This document shows, piece after piece, positions 24,535 to 33,633 of a stretch of DNA of 64,000 nucleotides. The notes under the pieces are model-generated. The model made no database searches. It worked only from the letters and a program-made list of their open reading frames with translations, and was not told the origin of the DNA. The DNA is from CAYSUS01 sp964434165 (GTDB lineage: Bacteria > Planctomycetota > Planctomycetia > Pirellulales > Thermoguttaceae), in contig CAYSUS010000013.1 in NCBI GenBank assembly GCA_964434165.1, forward strand, positions 29,592-93,591. The letters run 5' to 3'. Position 1 is the first letter of the stretch. Every line of letters starts with the position of its first letter. A program made the position numbers and the translations under genes.

Positions 24535-25719
24535 ATGTCGCTGATGACCCGGTACGTGCTGGTCGAACTGCTGAAGGTCTTCCTCGCGGCGCTCTCCGCG
24601 CTGACGGTGATGATCATCCTCGGCGGCGTGATCCGCGAGGCCGTCCATCAAAGCCTGCCCCCTGCGCAGGTCGCTGGGCTGATCCCCTACATCCTGCCCG
24701 ACGCCCTGCGGATCGCGATCCCGGTCACCTTGCTGCTGGCGGCCACCAGCGTGTTCGGGAGGATGTCGGGCTCCAACGAGGTCGTGGCCCTGAAGGCGTC
24801 GGGCATCTCGCCCTTGTCGATCCTCCGGCCGGTTCTGGTGTTGTCCTTCTTCGTCAGCCTGCTGACCGTGTGGCTGAACGACCTGGCCGTCTCCTGGGGG
24901 CGCAACGGGGCCCAGCGCGTGATCGTCGAGTCGGTCGAGGAGATCGCCTACAGCATGCTCCGCACGCAGAAGCGCTATACCTCGCCCACGTTCGCGATCA
25001 ACGTGGCTCAGGTCCGCGACCGTACGCTGATCCGCCCCACGATCTCGATCCAGGGCCATGGCGACACGCCCGGCATCACGATCCGCGCCCAGGAGGCGGA
25101 GCTGGCCTGCGACCGCGAGCAGGGGATGCTTCACATTCGGCTGATCAACGGCCGGGCGGACGTGGAGGGAGGCGTGTCGATGCGGTTTCCGCGGCACGAC
25201 CAGGTCATCCCGCTCAGCCAGGCGAGCCGCGCCGGCGCCCAGGTCCCGACGCCTTCTTGGCTTCCCCTGCGGCAGATCACGGTCGAGGCCCGGAAGCAGC
25301 GCGAGGAGATCGCCGAGATGGAGCAGGAGATGGCCGCGCTGGCCGCCCTGCAGATGATCCGGGGCGATTTCGAGGGGCTGACCGGCGGCGGTTGGAAGAC
25401 GCTCGAGGGGAGCCTGCGCGTGGCCAGGGCCCAGCTCAACCGCCTCTTGACCGAGCCTCATCGCCGCTGGTCGGCCGGCTTCAGTTGCCTGTGCTTCGTG
25501 TGGGTCGGGGCGCCGCTGGCGGTCCGGCTTCGGAACCGGGATTTCCTGACCAGCTTCTTCCTCTGCTTCCTCCCCATCCTCACCCTCTACTACCCCTTGA
25601 TGATCTACGGGGTGGACGGGGCCAAGGGGGGCACGATTCCGCCGTGGTCGGTCTGGGCCGGCAACGCCATCCTGGCGATCTGCGGCGGGGTGCTTCTCCG
25701 CCACGTGACGCGGTATTGA
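24535..25719 (+). CDS. LptF/LptG-family permease
   Basis: A 394-residue inner-membrane protein of the YjgP/YjgQ family. It opens MSLMTRYVLVELLKVFLAAL, the family's first helix, and continues with ALRIAIPVTLLLAATSVFGRM and GSNEVVALKASGISPLSILRPVL, the most conserved family block (about 75-105). A periplasmic beta-jellyroll region follows (about 125-300), then C-terminal helices (WSAGFSCLCFVWVGAPLAVRL, core FSCLCFVWVGAPLAV; FFLCFLPILTLYYPLMIYG). LptF and LptG form the ABC permease that extracts lipopolysaccharide for transport to the outer membrane. No partner lptG or lptB is adjacent, so which of the two it represents is undecided. Convergent with the sigma-70 gene at 25905. Confidence 0.85.
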   Translation: MSLMTRYVLVELLKVFLAALSALTVMIILGGVIREAVHQSLPPAQVAGLIPYILPDALRIAIPVTLLLAATSVFGRMSGSNEVVALKASGISPLSILRPVLVLSFFVSLLTVWLNDLAVSWGRNGAQRVIVESVEEIAYSMLRTQKRYTSPTFAINVAQVRDRTLIRPTISIQGHGDTPGITIRAQEAELACDREQGMLHIRLINGRADVEGGVSMRFPRHDQVIPLSQASRAGAQVPTPSWLPLRQITVEARKQREEIAEMEQEMAALAALQMIRGDFEGLTGGGWKTLEGSLRVARAQLNRLLTEPHRRWSAGFSCLCFVWVGAPLAVRLRNRDFLTSFFLCFLPILTLYYPLMIYGVDGAKGGTIPPWSVWAGNAILAICGGVLLRHVTRY

Positions 25720-25904
25720 CCTCGCCGCGGCAGCGCGCCCCAACCGGGGGCCCGCCTCGATGGGCGCACGCCCTGCGACCGCACCGCACGGGGGAGAGCC
25801 GCCTCGGCCGCGTCCGCGAGGAAGAACGGAACGTGCGGCAAGGAGCACGCGGCACGAAGCAAGCAGATCACACCCCTGGCCGCTCGCCACCGGCCCCTGG
25901 CCGC

Positions 25905-26738
25905 TTATCCATTGAGACTCTCGGCCAGCTTGTTGAGGGCCTCGGTCTCGATCTGGCGGACGCGCTCGCGGGTCAGACCCAGGGTCTCGCCGATCTCCTT
26001 GAGCGTGCGGGGCTCGTGATCGTCGAGGCCGAACCGCATGCGGAGCACGGTGGCCTCGCGCTGGTCCATGGTCTCGAGCTGCCGCATGATGTGCGTGAGG
26101 TTGTCGTGCTCGACGAGGTCCTCCTCGGGAGTCCGGGCGTCCTCGTCCATGATCATCTCGCCCAGCGACCAGCCGGCCTCGGCCTGGTCGGTCTGCGGCG
26201 TAAGGTTGTAGATCTTGATCGCCTTCTTGATGATCGGCAGCTTCTTGCGGGGAAGGCCCAGCACGCGGGCGACCTCCTCGGCGGTCGGCGTGCGCCCGAG
26301 CTCCTCGGCCAGGCGCGTGCTCGCCCGGCGCCACTTGGAGAGCAGCTCGACCATGTAGGCGGGAATGCGGATCGTCTTGGCCGTGTTGATCAGGGCCCGC
26401 TTGATCGACTGCTTGATCCAGTAGCTGGCATAGGTGGAGAACCGCGTGCCCATGGCCGGGTCGAAGCCCTCCACGGCGCGCAGCAGCCCGAGGTTGCCCT
26501 CCTCGATGAGATCCTGAAGGCTCAGTCCCTTTCCGGTGTAGCCCCGGGCGATGTTGACGACCAGGCGGAGGTTGGCGCGGACCATGCGGTCGCGGGCCCG
26601 GATGTCGCCTTCGCCGATGGCGACGGCCAGGTCCTGCTCCTCGCCCGGCGTGAGCAAGGGCGTCTCGTTGATTTCCCGCAGGTAGGTCTCCAGGGGAGAC
26701 TGCACCGCGGAGCTCGGTCTGCGTCGTGTCCTGGGCAT
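25905..26738 (-). CDS. Sigma-70 family factor (group 1/2 type, RpoD/RpoS-like)
   Basis: A 277-residue sigma factor with region 1.2 (LETYLREINETPLLTPGEEQ), region 2 (LRLVVNIARGYTGKGLSLQD, LIEEGNLGLLRAVEGFDP, RFSTYASYWIKQSIKRAL), region 3 and region 4 (ATVLRMRFGLDD, TLKEIGETLGLTRERVRQIE). All core- and promoter-binding segments are intact, but the long N-terminal 1.1 domain of a primary RpoD is missing. It is therefore probably a group 2 factor recognising RpoD-like promoters. The start at 26738 (MPRTRRRPSSA) agrees with the short N-terminus of such factors. It lies downstream of rpsA with a terminator between. Confidence 0.9.
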   Translation of the reverse strand: MPRTRRRPSSAVQSPLETYLREINETPLLTPGEEQDLAVAIGEGDIRARDRMVRANLRLVVNIARGYTGKGLSLQDLIEEGNLGLLRAVEGFDPAMGTRFSTYASYWIKQSIKRALINTAKTIRIPAYMVELLSKWRRASTRLAEELGRTPTAEEVARVLGLPRKKLPIIKKAIKIYNLTPQTDQAEAGWSLGEMIMDEDARTPEEDLVEHDNLTHIMRQLETMDQREATVLRMRFGLDDHEPRTLKEIGETLGLTRERVRQIETEALNKLAESLNG

Positions 26739-26918
26739 GGTCGTCAAGTGGAGCGATGCGCTGGGGCGTTCTTTCCCAAGAGCAACTATCGACGGGGCCC
26801 TGCCGGTTTCTGCAAGGAAGCGGACCGGCGACAAGCTGGGGCGCCTGTGCCCCGCATACCGGCCGTGCGGAATGGGAGGGAGACGCGGGGCGCGCCCCGC
26901 CGCCGCACGCATAAGCAA

Positions 26919-26948
26919 CGACCCCGCCGGTTCTGGACGGCGGGGTCG
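26919..26948 (-). terminator. rpsA terminator
   Basis: A perfect 11-bp stem (26919-26929 with 26938-26948) around an 8-base loop, followed on the minus strand by TTGCTTATG. It lies 30 bases past the rpsA stop. The T-tract is weak. Confidence 0.55.
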
Positions 26949-26977
26949 CGAGGGGGTTCCGGTTGTCCGGGCGCGGA

Positions 26978-28786
26978 TCAGCCCTGGGCGTCGCCGTCCT
27001 TGGTCTCGATGGGCTTGATCAGCGGGCCGCTGCCGCTGCCTACGCCGCCCTTGAGCTCCGAGGCCGGGATGGCCTGGGGCTGCTGGGCAGGCGCGGCCGG
27101 GGCCTCGGCCTCGGCCTCCTCGGCCCACTCCACGCGCTTGCGCGACAGCCCGATCTTGCGCTCCTCCGGATCGACGCGGAGGATCTTGACCTCGATCTGG
27201 TCGCCCACCTTGACGATCTCCTCGGGGTTCTCGACCTTGTGGTCGGCCAGCTCGGAGATGTGCAACAGCCCCTCCAGGCCGTTCTCCAGGCCGACGAACA
27301 CGCCGAAGTTCGTGATCTTGGTGACCGTGCCCTGGACGATCTGGCCCGGCTGGTACTTGTCCGGGATGTCGTGGGCCCAGGGGTCCTCGCCCAACTGCTT
27401 CAGCCCCAGGGCGATGCGGCGGCGGTCCTGATCCACGGAGAGCACCCGGCAACTGACCGCCTGTCCGCGCTCCACGACCTCGTTGGGGTGGCTGATCTTG
27501 CGGGTCCACGACATGTCGCTGACGTGGAGCAGCCCGTCGATGCCCTCCTCGATCTCGATGAAGGCCCCGTAGTTGGTGAGGTTCCGCACCGTGCCGTTGA
27601 CCGTGGTGCCGGGCGGGTAGCGCTCGGCCACGTGGTCCCAAGGGTTCTCCTGGGTCTGCTTCATGCCCAGCGAGATCTCCTGCTTCTCCTTGTTGATGCC
27701 GAGGACCACCACGTCGATCTCGTCGCCGATCTGCACCAGCTCGTTGGGGTGGCTGACCCGCTTGGTCCACGACATCTCGCTGATGTGCACCAGGCCCTCG
27801 ATCCCCTCCTCGAGCTTGACGAACGCGCCGTAGGTCATCACGTTCACCACTTCGCCGCGCACGCGATTGCCCACCGGGTACTTGTCGGCCACGTTCTCCC
27901 ACGGGCTCGGCTCTTTCTGCTTCAGCCCCAGGGCGATCTTCTCGCGGTCGTAGTCGATGTGGAGGATCACGACCTCGATCTCCTGGTCGATGGAGACCAC
28001 TTCCGACGGATGATTGACGCGGCCCCACGTCATGTCGGTGATGTGCAAGAGGCCGTCGATGCCTCCCAGGTCGACGAACGCGCCGAACTCGGCGATGTTC
28101 TTGACCACGCCCTTGCGGCGCTGATTGACCTCCAGGTCGCTGAGGAGCTGCTCCTTCTTCTCCGCACGCTCGGCCTCGATCAGGGCCCGGCGGCTGACCA
28201 CGATGTTCCGCCGCGCCTCGTCGATCTTCAGCACGATGCACTGGATGGTGCGGCCGATGTAGTTGCCGATGTCGGCCGGGCGGCGGATGTCCACCTGGCT
28301 GGCCGGCAGGAACACGTTGACCCCGATGTCGACCAGCAGCCCGCCCTTGATCTTGCGCGTGACCACGCCGGTGACCACGTCTTCCTCGTGGACCGACTCC
28401 ATGACCTTCTTCCAGGCCTGGATCTTCTCGGCCTTGCGCTTGCTCAGCGCGATCATCCCCCGGGAGTCGTCGACCATCCCGTAGGGGTCCTCGACGTCCT
28501 CGATGAGGACCTCGATCGTGTCGCCGGCCTCGGGGGGCGTCTCGTCCTCCTCCCATTCGTTCAGGAGGATCACGCCCTCGCTCTTGTAGCCGACGTCCAC
28601 CAGCACGAAGTCGCCCTCCACGCGGAGCACCTTGCCGGTGACGATGTCGTTGAGGCTGATCTCCGCCCCACCCCAGTCGATCTCGTCGGGGTCGGCCCCC
28701 TCCAGGCCTTCGAACGAGGCGTTGATTTCCTCTTCCCACTCCTCGGGGCTGAGGTCCAGTCCGCGGATCAGATTTCGGTTGACCAT
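26978..28786 (-). CDS. rpsA: 30S ribosomal protein S1
   Basis: A 602-residue protein with six S1 RNA-binding domains in series, each showing G-x-V-x-x-I/L-x-x-(F/Y)-G-A/V-F-V/I-x-L followed by G-L-L/V-H-I-S-(E/D)-M. Examples are GVVKNIAEFGAFVDLG, GEVVNVMTYGAFVKLEE, GTVRNLTNYGAFIEIEE and GTVTKITNFGVFVGLEN. S1 binds mRNA on the 30S subunit and aids initiation on weak ribosome-binding sites. The C-terminal tail after domain six is Ala/Pro-rich. The start MVNRNLIRGLDLSPEEW at 28786 has no clear Shine-Dalgarno, as is common for S1 genes, which often use structured leaders and autoregulate. A long leader and promoter lie upstream. Confidence 0.95.
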   Translation of the reverse strand: MVNRNLIRGLDLSPEEWEEEINASFEGLEGADPDEIDWGGAEISLNDIVTGKVLRVEGDFVLVDVGYKSEGVILLNEWEEDETPPEAGDTIEVLIEDVEDPYGMVDDSRGMIALSKRKAEKIQAWKKVMESVHEEDVVTGVVTRKIKGGLLVDIGVNVFLPASQVDIRRPADIGNYIGRTIQCIVLKIDEARRNIVVSRRALIEAERAEKKEQLLSDLEVNQRRKGVVKNIAEFGAFVDLGGIDGLLHITDMTWGRVNHPSEVVSIDQEIEVVILHIDYDREKIALGLKQKEPSPWENVADKYPVGNRVRGEVVNVMTYGAFVKLEEGIEGLVHISEMSWTKRVSHPNELVQIGDEIDVVVLGINKEKQEISLGMKQTQENPWDHVAERYPPGTTVNGTVRNLTNYGAFIEIEEGIDGLLHVSDMSWTRKISHPNEVVERGQAVSCRVLSVDQDRRRIALGLKQLGEDPWAHDIPDKYQPGQIVQGTVTKITNFGVFVGLENGLEGLLHISELADHKVENPEEIVKVGDQIEVKILRVDPEERKIGLSRKRVEWAEEAEAEAPAAPAQQPQAIPASELKGGVGSGSGPLIKPIETKDGDAQG

Positions 28787-29599
28787 AAGAAACAGTGGTG
28801 AAAGAAAGCCCGGTCGATGAGGGCGAAGAACCAGCCGCTCGGCCAGAGGCGGCCGAGTGCCGAAGAGAATCGGCAAAGGCGCAAGAGGGGAACCTCAACC
28901 GCGAGGCTCCCGCACCCGCCGGTCCACCCCCAATAACTGGATGAAGTTACCCCCCTTTCGGCCCGCCGCTGGAAGCGCCAGCGACTCCCAAGGCCTTGGG
29001 GAATCGGGTCAGTATAGCAAACTCAATACTGACCGGCAATTGCGCCGAGACGACAGACGCCCGTCGAGGTGCCTGCCGGGGATCCGCCCCCCGATTCGAC
29101 GCCTCCAAATTCGCAAACCTAACCCTGAGGTGGGAGCGCCGCGCCCGCTCCGGCCCGTCTTCTCGACCCTTCTCCACACCTCGTCAAGATGGCGCAACTG
29201 CCTTCCAGCATGCCACTTGTCGATTTCCGGGCGCCGCAGCCGAACCCGCAGTTTTGGTCAGCAGGTTCGAGTTCTTCCGTGCCGCGCACGAGGCCCCGGC
29301 CTGACGGCTAATCGCGGTTGCACATGATTGGCTCATAAGCGGGGAGGACCCAACGAAACCCGTCGCGGAGGCGGTCCGGCGGCGATTGATGGGACGGAAC
29401 GCGACCAGCAGGGGGCAAGTCGGGGTGGGGCATCGAACGCGCAGCGGAGGGAGTCCCCAGGGATCAGATCTCAATATACCACATGCGCACCGCGGGTCTT
29501 TTGCGCCTCGCTCGCACCAGTCCCGAGGATGCCGTCATCCGCCGCCCGCGGCTGCGGACGGCAGCCCCCAGCGAGGCTGAACGGCGGAGCCCGTTCACC
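28787..29599. other. Long intergenic region: rpsA leader and promoter, otherwise empty
   Basis: About 810 bases. The first 220 (28787-29005) should be the transcribed rpsA leader; it can form hairpins, for example CTCGGCC/GGCCGAG around 28835-28856 and a CCTC...GAGG element near 28895-28912. The promoter is at 29011-29039. From 29040 to 29599 I find no convincing gene: short open frames lack domains, and a T-arm-like GGTTCGAGT at about 29264 does not fit a tRNA cloverleaf. Confidence 0.5.
29007..29039 (-). promoter_or_regulatory. rpsA promoter embedded in an inverted repeat
   Basis: On the minus strand TTGCCG (29034-29039), a 17-base spacer and TATACT (29011-29016) form a sigma-70 promoter. 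A perfect 9-bp inverted repeat, GGTCAGTAT (29007-29015) and ATACTGACC (29026-29034), spaced by 10 bases, overlaps the -10 and most of the spacer. It is well placed as a repressor operator. Confidence 0.6.
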
Positions 29600-32500
29600 T
29601 CACTCCAGCGTCGGCCACACGACCTCGCCGCGGAGCTGGGCCTCTCCGAGTTCTTTCTCGTACACGCCGTAGAACATCGACGTGCAGTCGAGCCACAGCG
29701 TGATGCGGTGCATCTCCTCGGGCGAGAGCTTCACGTCGTGGTGGCCCTTCTCGAGGATCTCGAAGAGCTTCGACGCCTTCGCGCCGAACCGGCCCGGCGT
29801 GGTGCGGTACGAATCGCCGTAGTTGTAGAAGCCGTACTTGCGCACGAGGTTGGCGTAGGAGGCGTACCACTTGCCCGCCAGCGGCTCGCGTGCCAGATTC
29901 GGGGCCTTGTCGGCGTTCTCCTGGTGGCACTTGACGCAGTGCTTGTCGAGCACGGGCTGCACCAGGCGCGGGTAGCTGAACGGGTTGGAGCCGTCCACGT
30001 CGGGCACCAGACGCGAGGGCCCGCGCTTCAGGGCCAACGGCACGTCGAGCTGCGAGGGCGGGACCTCGTGCTTTGGCTCGTGGCAGCCCGCGCAGACAAG
30101 CCGGTCGCCAGCGCGGACCTGCGTGGCGGAGCGCATCGACTGCACCGCCAGCCCGCGCTCATCCAGGGCCTGGAAGAAGATCTCGCAGTCGGCCGGCACC
30201 GTGAAGTGGGCACTGCCGTCCTTCTCCACCGGCACGGTGCCCAGCACGTGGCGCACCGGAACCACCGAGTCGCCGGCCGAGGCCACGCGCAGTCCCGTGT
30301 CGTGCGGCTTGGGGCCGGACGGGACCGACATGGTGTAAAGCCGCAGCACGCGGAGGTGCGTGATGTTCGTCCCCTCCGGCCACGGCTTGAGGCTGTCGTA
30401 GACGTTCATCACCGCCACGGTGCCCTCGGGCCGGCCCGCGTCGGGCGGCAGCTTGGGTCGCGCGGCCGGATTGGTCTCTTCGGGCGTGCGCTGGGCGATT
30501 TCGGGCACGGCCGGCGGCATGCGTCGGGCCTTCACCGGGATCGGGCTCAGGCACGCGATCTCCGGATCGCGGTACAGGAGTTCCTTGTTGCCGAAGGAAT
30601 CGACCAGGTAGATCCCGTAGTTGCCGGCCATGTACGCCCCGCCCTGGCGCCCGCCGCCCGACCGCATGCGCGCGTCATACACGCAGAGATGGTAGTCGTC
30701 GGCGAGCGGCCACGGCGTGCCATAGACCTGGTGCCCGCCCTGGGTCTCGGGGAAGCCGACCTCGGGCGTGATCCGCTTGACCGGCCCCATGGCGTCGTCG
30801 TCCGGGATCTTGGGGTCGATGAGCACCAGCGAGCCGTAGGCCTGGCCATGATGCGGAGCGGCGACGGCCACGTACTTGGTCGAGCTGGGGACCGCGCGGA
30901 CGTCCACTTCCATGTCGGGCCGCGAGCGCCGCTCGGCGTAGTTGCCGTGCAGGGGGCGCGGGTCGCGCCCGTCGAGCGTCGTGAACCACGGCATGTGGGC
31001 CGTGCAGCCGTGGCGGTCGACGTAGTCCCAGCGGGTCCAGACGATCATGCCGTCGTGCGTGACGCTGGGATGCCACTCGTTGGTCTCGTGGAAGCTCAGG
31101 CAGGTGATGTCGCTGCCGTCGGCCGCCATGTCGAACAGCGTGTAGTTGGGGCACACGCGCCCGCAGCGGAGATAGCCGCCGCGGCGCTCGCTGATGAAGG
31201 CGATCCGCCCGTTGGGGAGCCAGCAGGGATCGAAGTCGTTCCACGTCCCGTCGGTGAGCTGCTCCAGGCTCGTGCCGTCGAGGTTGACCTTGAACACGTG
31301 GTAGCAGCGGCCCTCGTGCCAGTGCCCCTGCGTGGGATCGGTGTGGTGGCGGTGCTGCGTATCGCCGCGGTTCTCCACGTAGGCGAAGAGCACCGTGCGC
31401 CCGTCGCAGGACAGATCGGGCGAGAGGAACGTGCCGCCCTGGTGCTCCGGGCCGTGCAGGTTGCCCATCCCGTCGAAACGCAGGGCCGGCGGCGTGCTCG
31501 GGCCGCCGGAGAGCTTCTGGCCCTGGAGCCGGCCCCGCGCGACCACCGCGTCGGCCAGCACGTCGCGGAGTTGCGGGTCGGGCCCGAACGCCCCGGAGAG
31601 GACATACAGCCCTCCGCCGGGCGTGGCCGCCATGCCGTAGTACTGGTCGCACATGTGGTTGAACAGGGCCCGGTGCCGCTTGATGAACACGATCTGGTCG
31701 AAGTCCAACAGCGGATTGGCAAAGGCGACCTCGCGGCGCAGTCGGCAGATGTCTGCGAAGAGCACGAACCGGGCCTCGGCGCGGGCCGGGTCGATCTTCG
31801 GATTGACTGCCTGAAGGGCCTCTAGTTCCTTGCGCATCGGCGCCAGCGATTCCGCGGCCGAGGTGTTGCTCAGGTCGTCGAGCAAGGCCGCGGTGCGGCG
31901 CAGCACGACGTCCACCGGATCGCGGTCGGCCTCGTGGATCAACGCCTCGGGCCGCCACGTCTCCGCAGCCACGCGCTCGAAGTGGCCCCGGTTTCGGAGA
32001 TCATGGCTCAGCGCGTCGAACTGCATCTGCCACTCGCCGGGCATGGCGGCATGGGCGCGCGCGGCGAGGAACCGATCCATGCCTTCCAGCGAGGCGAGCA
32101 TGGCGTGGCGGAGCGTTCGGGCCTGGTTGGCCAGGGCGGGAAGCTCCGCGACGGCCTTCTCATCCCCCTGGGCCGCGGCGGGGAAGATCGTCTGCCACCG
32201 CTTCTGGCTGTCGTCCAGGCGCTTGCGGACCGCCTCGCCGTGGAAGCGTCCGGGCATGGCCTCGCAGAGCGCGTCCATCCCCGCGCGCATCGCAGCCGGG
32301 TCGATGGCAGGCCCCGTGCCGATGGCCTGGGCGATGCGCCCGATGCGCGCGCGGATCTGGGCCCAGCGCGGGTCGCCGGGCGGCACCTGGGCCCGGGTCA
32401 GATCGACGTATTGGGCTACCAGCGGGCGTCGCAGATCGGCGAGCCAGAGCTGTTCGAGCAGCGTGCCGGTCTCGGCCGCATCACACGCGCGGCAGAACAG

Positions 32501-33379
32501 GTCCAGCCAGCGGGGATCGTCGCCCGGGACCTTCTCGCCCCGGAGCGTGTCCAGTTGCTTGCGGAGCACCTCGCTCAACGGGCCGGCCTGGGCCAGGGCG
32601 TGCTGGATGGCCGTGGTGTCCAGGTGCGAGACCCGCGCGTCGTGAAACCAGGCCAGGTAGTTCCTGCCCGCGTATTCGACGAACCGCTTCGACTCGGCGG
32701 GGAAGTCCCGCGCGATCCGCTTCCAGACCTCGGGCAGCACGTCGGGATCCTCGAAGAGGACCTTGAATCGGGCCACGCCGCGGGCGCGGTCCGCGTCCAT
32801 GCCGACCCAGGCCTCCAGGCGCTCGTACTTGCCGCCGAGGACGTAGCAGACGTCGCTATTGGAGTGGACCCAGATGCCGTGCTTGAACTGCTTCTCGCCG
32901 ATCTTCAGCGGATTGTCCTGCCAGTTGCGGTCGGCGAGGAGCTGGCCCCAGCCCACGTGGGCGAACAGCGGCTCGAGCCTGCTCAGGGGGGTGACGGAGC
33001 CGTCCTTGGCGATCAGCCGGGCCTCGCCCCAGATGTGGCAGTTGCCGCCGCCGCCTTCGAGGATCGTCACCAGGCGCATCCAGCGGCAGCCGGCCACGCT
33101 GACCGAGATCGCCTGCCCCGGCCCGTCGCCGCGGATGGGGTCGCTGACGAATGGCTTGATGTCGGGGTTGCCGGCCTGGGCCTTCTGCGCGTCGCGATAG
33201 CGCAGGTAGCTGGCCCGGGAGGCGAGCATGGTCTCGGTCCAGGAGTCCTTCCGCTCGTACAAGCTGGGCGGGGCCTGCTCGGGCGGCGCCGCCGCGGACG
33301 AGACGGACGCGACGAGGGCGGCGGCCAGGGAAGTTGAGATCAAGGTCCAACACGCGCGCAGCGTCGCGGGGCACCTCAT
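29600..33379 (-). CDS. HzsA-related protein with NPCBM-like domain and two c-type heme motifs
   Basis: A 1259-residue exported protein. Signal peptide about 1-30 (SLAAALVASVSSAAA). An NPCBM-like carbohydrate-binding region follows (about 143-215; HGIWVHSNSDVCYVLGG). A long helical middle leads to a beta-propeller part (about 600-1000) with the shared motif DGMIVWTRWDYVDR, and a C-terminal cytochrome-like part with CAGCH (about 1094) and CVKCH (about 1147), both CxxCH heme-attachment sites. The layout resembles hydrazine synthase alpha subunit relatives (HzsA-related), widespread in planctomycetes that do not perform anammox. The likely role is periplasmic electron transfer or oxidation of an unknown substrate. 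The start has a GGAGGG ribosome-binding site. It is divergent from a second HzsA-related gene. Confidence 0.78.
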   Translation of the reverse strand: MRCPATLRACWTLISTSLAAALVASVSSAAAPPEQAPPSLYERKDSWTETMLASRASYLRYRDAQKAQAGNPDIKPFVSDPIRGDGPGQAISVSVAGCRWMRLVTILEGGGGNCHIWGEARLIAKDGSVTPLSRLEPLFAHVGWGQLLADRNWQDNPLKIGEKQFKHGIWVHSNSDVCYVLGGKYERLEAWVGMDADRARGVARFKVLFEDPDVLPEVWKRIARDFPAESKRFVEYAGRNYLAWFHDARVSHLDTTAIQHALAQAGPLSEVLRKQLDTLRGEKVPGDDPRWLDLFCRACDAAETGTLLEQLWLADLRRPLVAQYVDLTRAQVPPGDPRWAQIRARIGRIAQAIGTGPAIDPAAMRAGMDALCEAMPGRFHGEAVRKRLDDSQKRWQTIFPAAAQGDEKAVAELPALANQARTLRHAMLASLEGMDRFLAARAHAAMPGEWQMQFDALSHDLRNRGHFERVAAETWRPEALIHEADRDPVDVVLRRTAALLDDLSNTSAAESLAPMRKELEALQAVNPKIDPARAEARFVLFADICRLRREVAFANPLLDFDQIVFIKRHRALFNHMCDQYYGMAATPGGGLYVLSGAFGPDPQLRDVLADAVVARGRLQGQKLSGGPSTPPALRFDGMGNLHGPEHQGGTFLSPDLSCDGRTVLFAYVENRGDTQHRHHTDPTQGHWHEGRCYHVFKVNLDGTSLEQLTDGTWNDFDPCWLPNGRIAFISERRGGYLRCGRVCPNYTLFDMAADGSDITCLSFHETNEWHPSVTHDGMIVWTRWDYVDRHGCTAHMPWFTTLDGRDPRPLHGNYAERRSRPDMEVDVRAVPSSTKYVAVAAPHHGQAYGSLVLIDPKIPDDDAMGPVKRITPEVGFPETQGGHQVYGTPWPLADDYHLCVYDARMRSGGGRQGGAYMAGNYGIYLVDSFGNKELLYRDPEIACLSPIPVKARRMPPAVPEIAQRTPEETNPAARPKLPPDAGRPEGTVAVMNVYDSLKPWPEGTNITHLRVLRLYTMSVPSGPKPHDTGLRVASAGDSVVPVRHVLGTVPVEKDGSAHFTVPADCEIFFQALDERGLAVQSMRSATQVRAGDRLVCAGCHEPKHEVPPSQLDVPLALKRGPSRLVPDVDGSNPFSYPRLVQPVLDKHCVKCHQENADKAPNLAREPLAGKWYASYANLVRKYGFYNYGDSYRTTPGRFGAKASKLFEILEKGHHDVKLSPEEMHRITLWLDCTSMFYGVYEKELGEAQLRGEVVWPTLE

Positions 33380-33424
33380 GAGCTGACCCTCCCGGTAGGC
33401 AGGTGGTTGTCGAGGCGGGTGAGG

Positions 33425-33476
33425 CTTCCGAAGTCCTCGAGAGTTCGGAAGTCTCTGTCGGCGGGCCTCCAGTATA
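33425..33476. promoter_or_regulatory. Shared control region of the two HzsA-related genes
   Basis: CTTCCGAA (33425-33432) and TTCGGAAG (33444-33451) form an 8-bp perfect inverted repeat with an 11-base spacer. Just outside it a minus-strand TATACT (33471-33476) could be the -10 for the gene starting at 33379, putting the repeat in its leader. No clear -35 is seen. The repeat could be an operator serving both divergent genes. Confidence 0.4.
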
Positions 33477-33633
33477 GCAGAACGAGGGTCCCACGGACAG
33501 CGCAAGCGCGGGGGTGTTGCATTCCCGGCCGGCGTGGGCCATCCTGAGGGCGTTGGCCATGGAGGCGCCGCCAGGGGTCCCGCTTTCCCGCCTGCGGGGC
33601 TCGACAGCCGCGGACTGAAGGAGTCCTGCGATC

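Noticed and set aside
25905..28898. A continuous minus-strand frame joining the sigma factor with sequence over rpsA
   Set aside because: The upstream part is an out-of-frame shadow of rpsA; a real start with a family N-terminus lies at 26738.
29230..29300. T-arm-like string GGTTCGAGT suggesting a tRNA
   Set aside because: The bases either side do not pair as a T-stem, and no acceptor or anticodon arm can be drawn.
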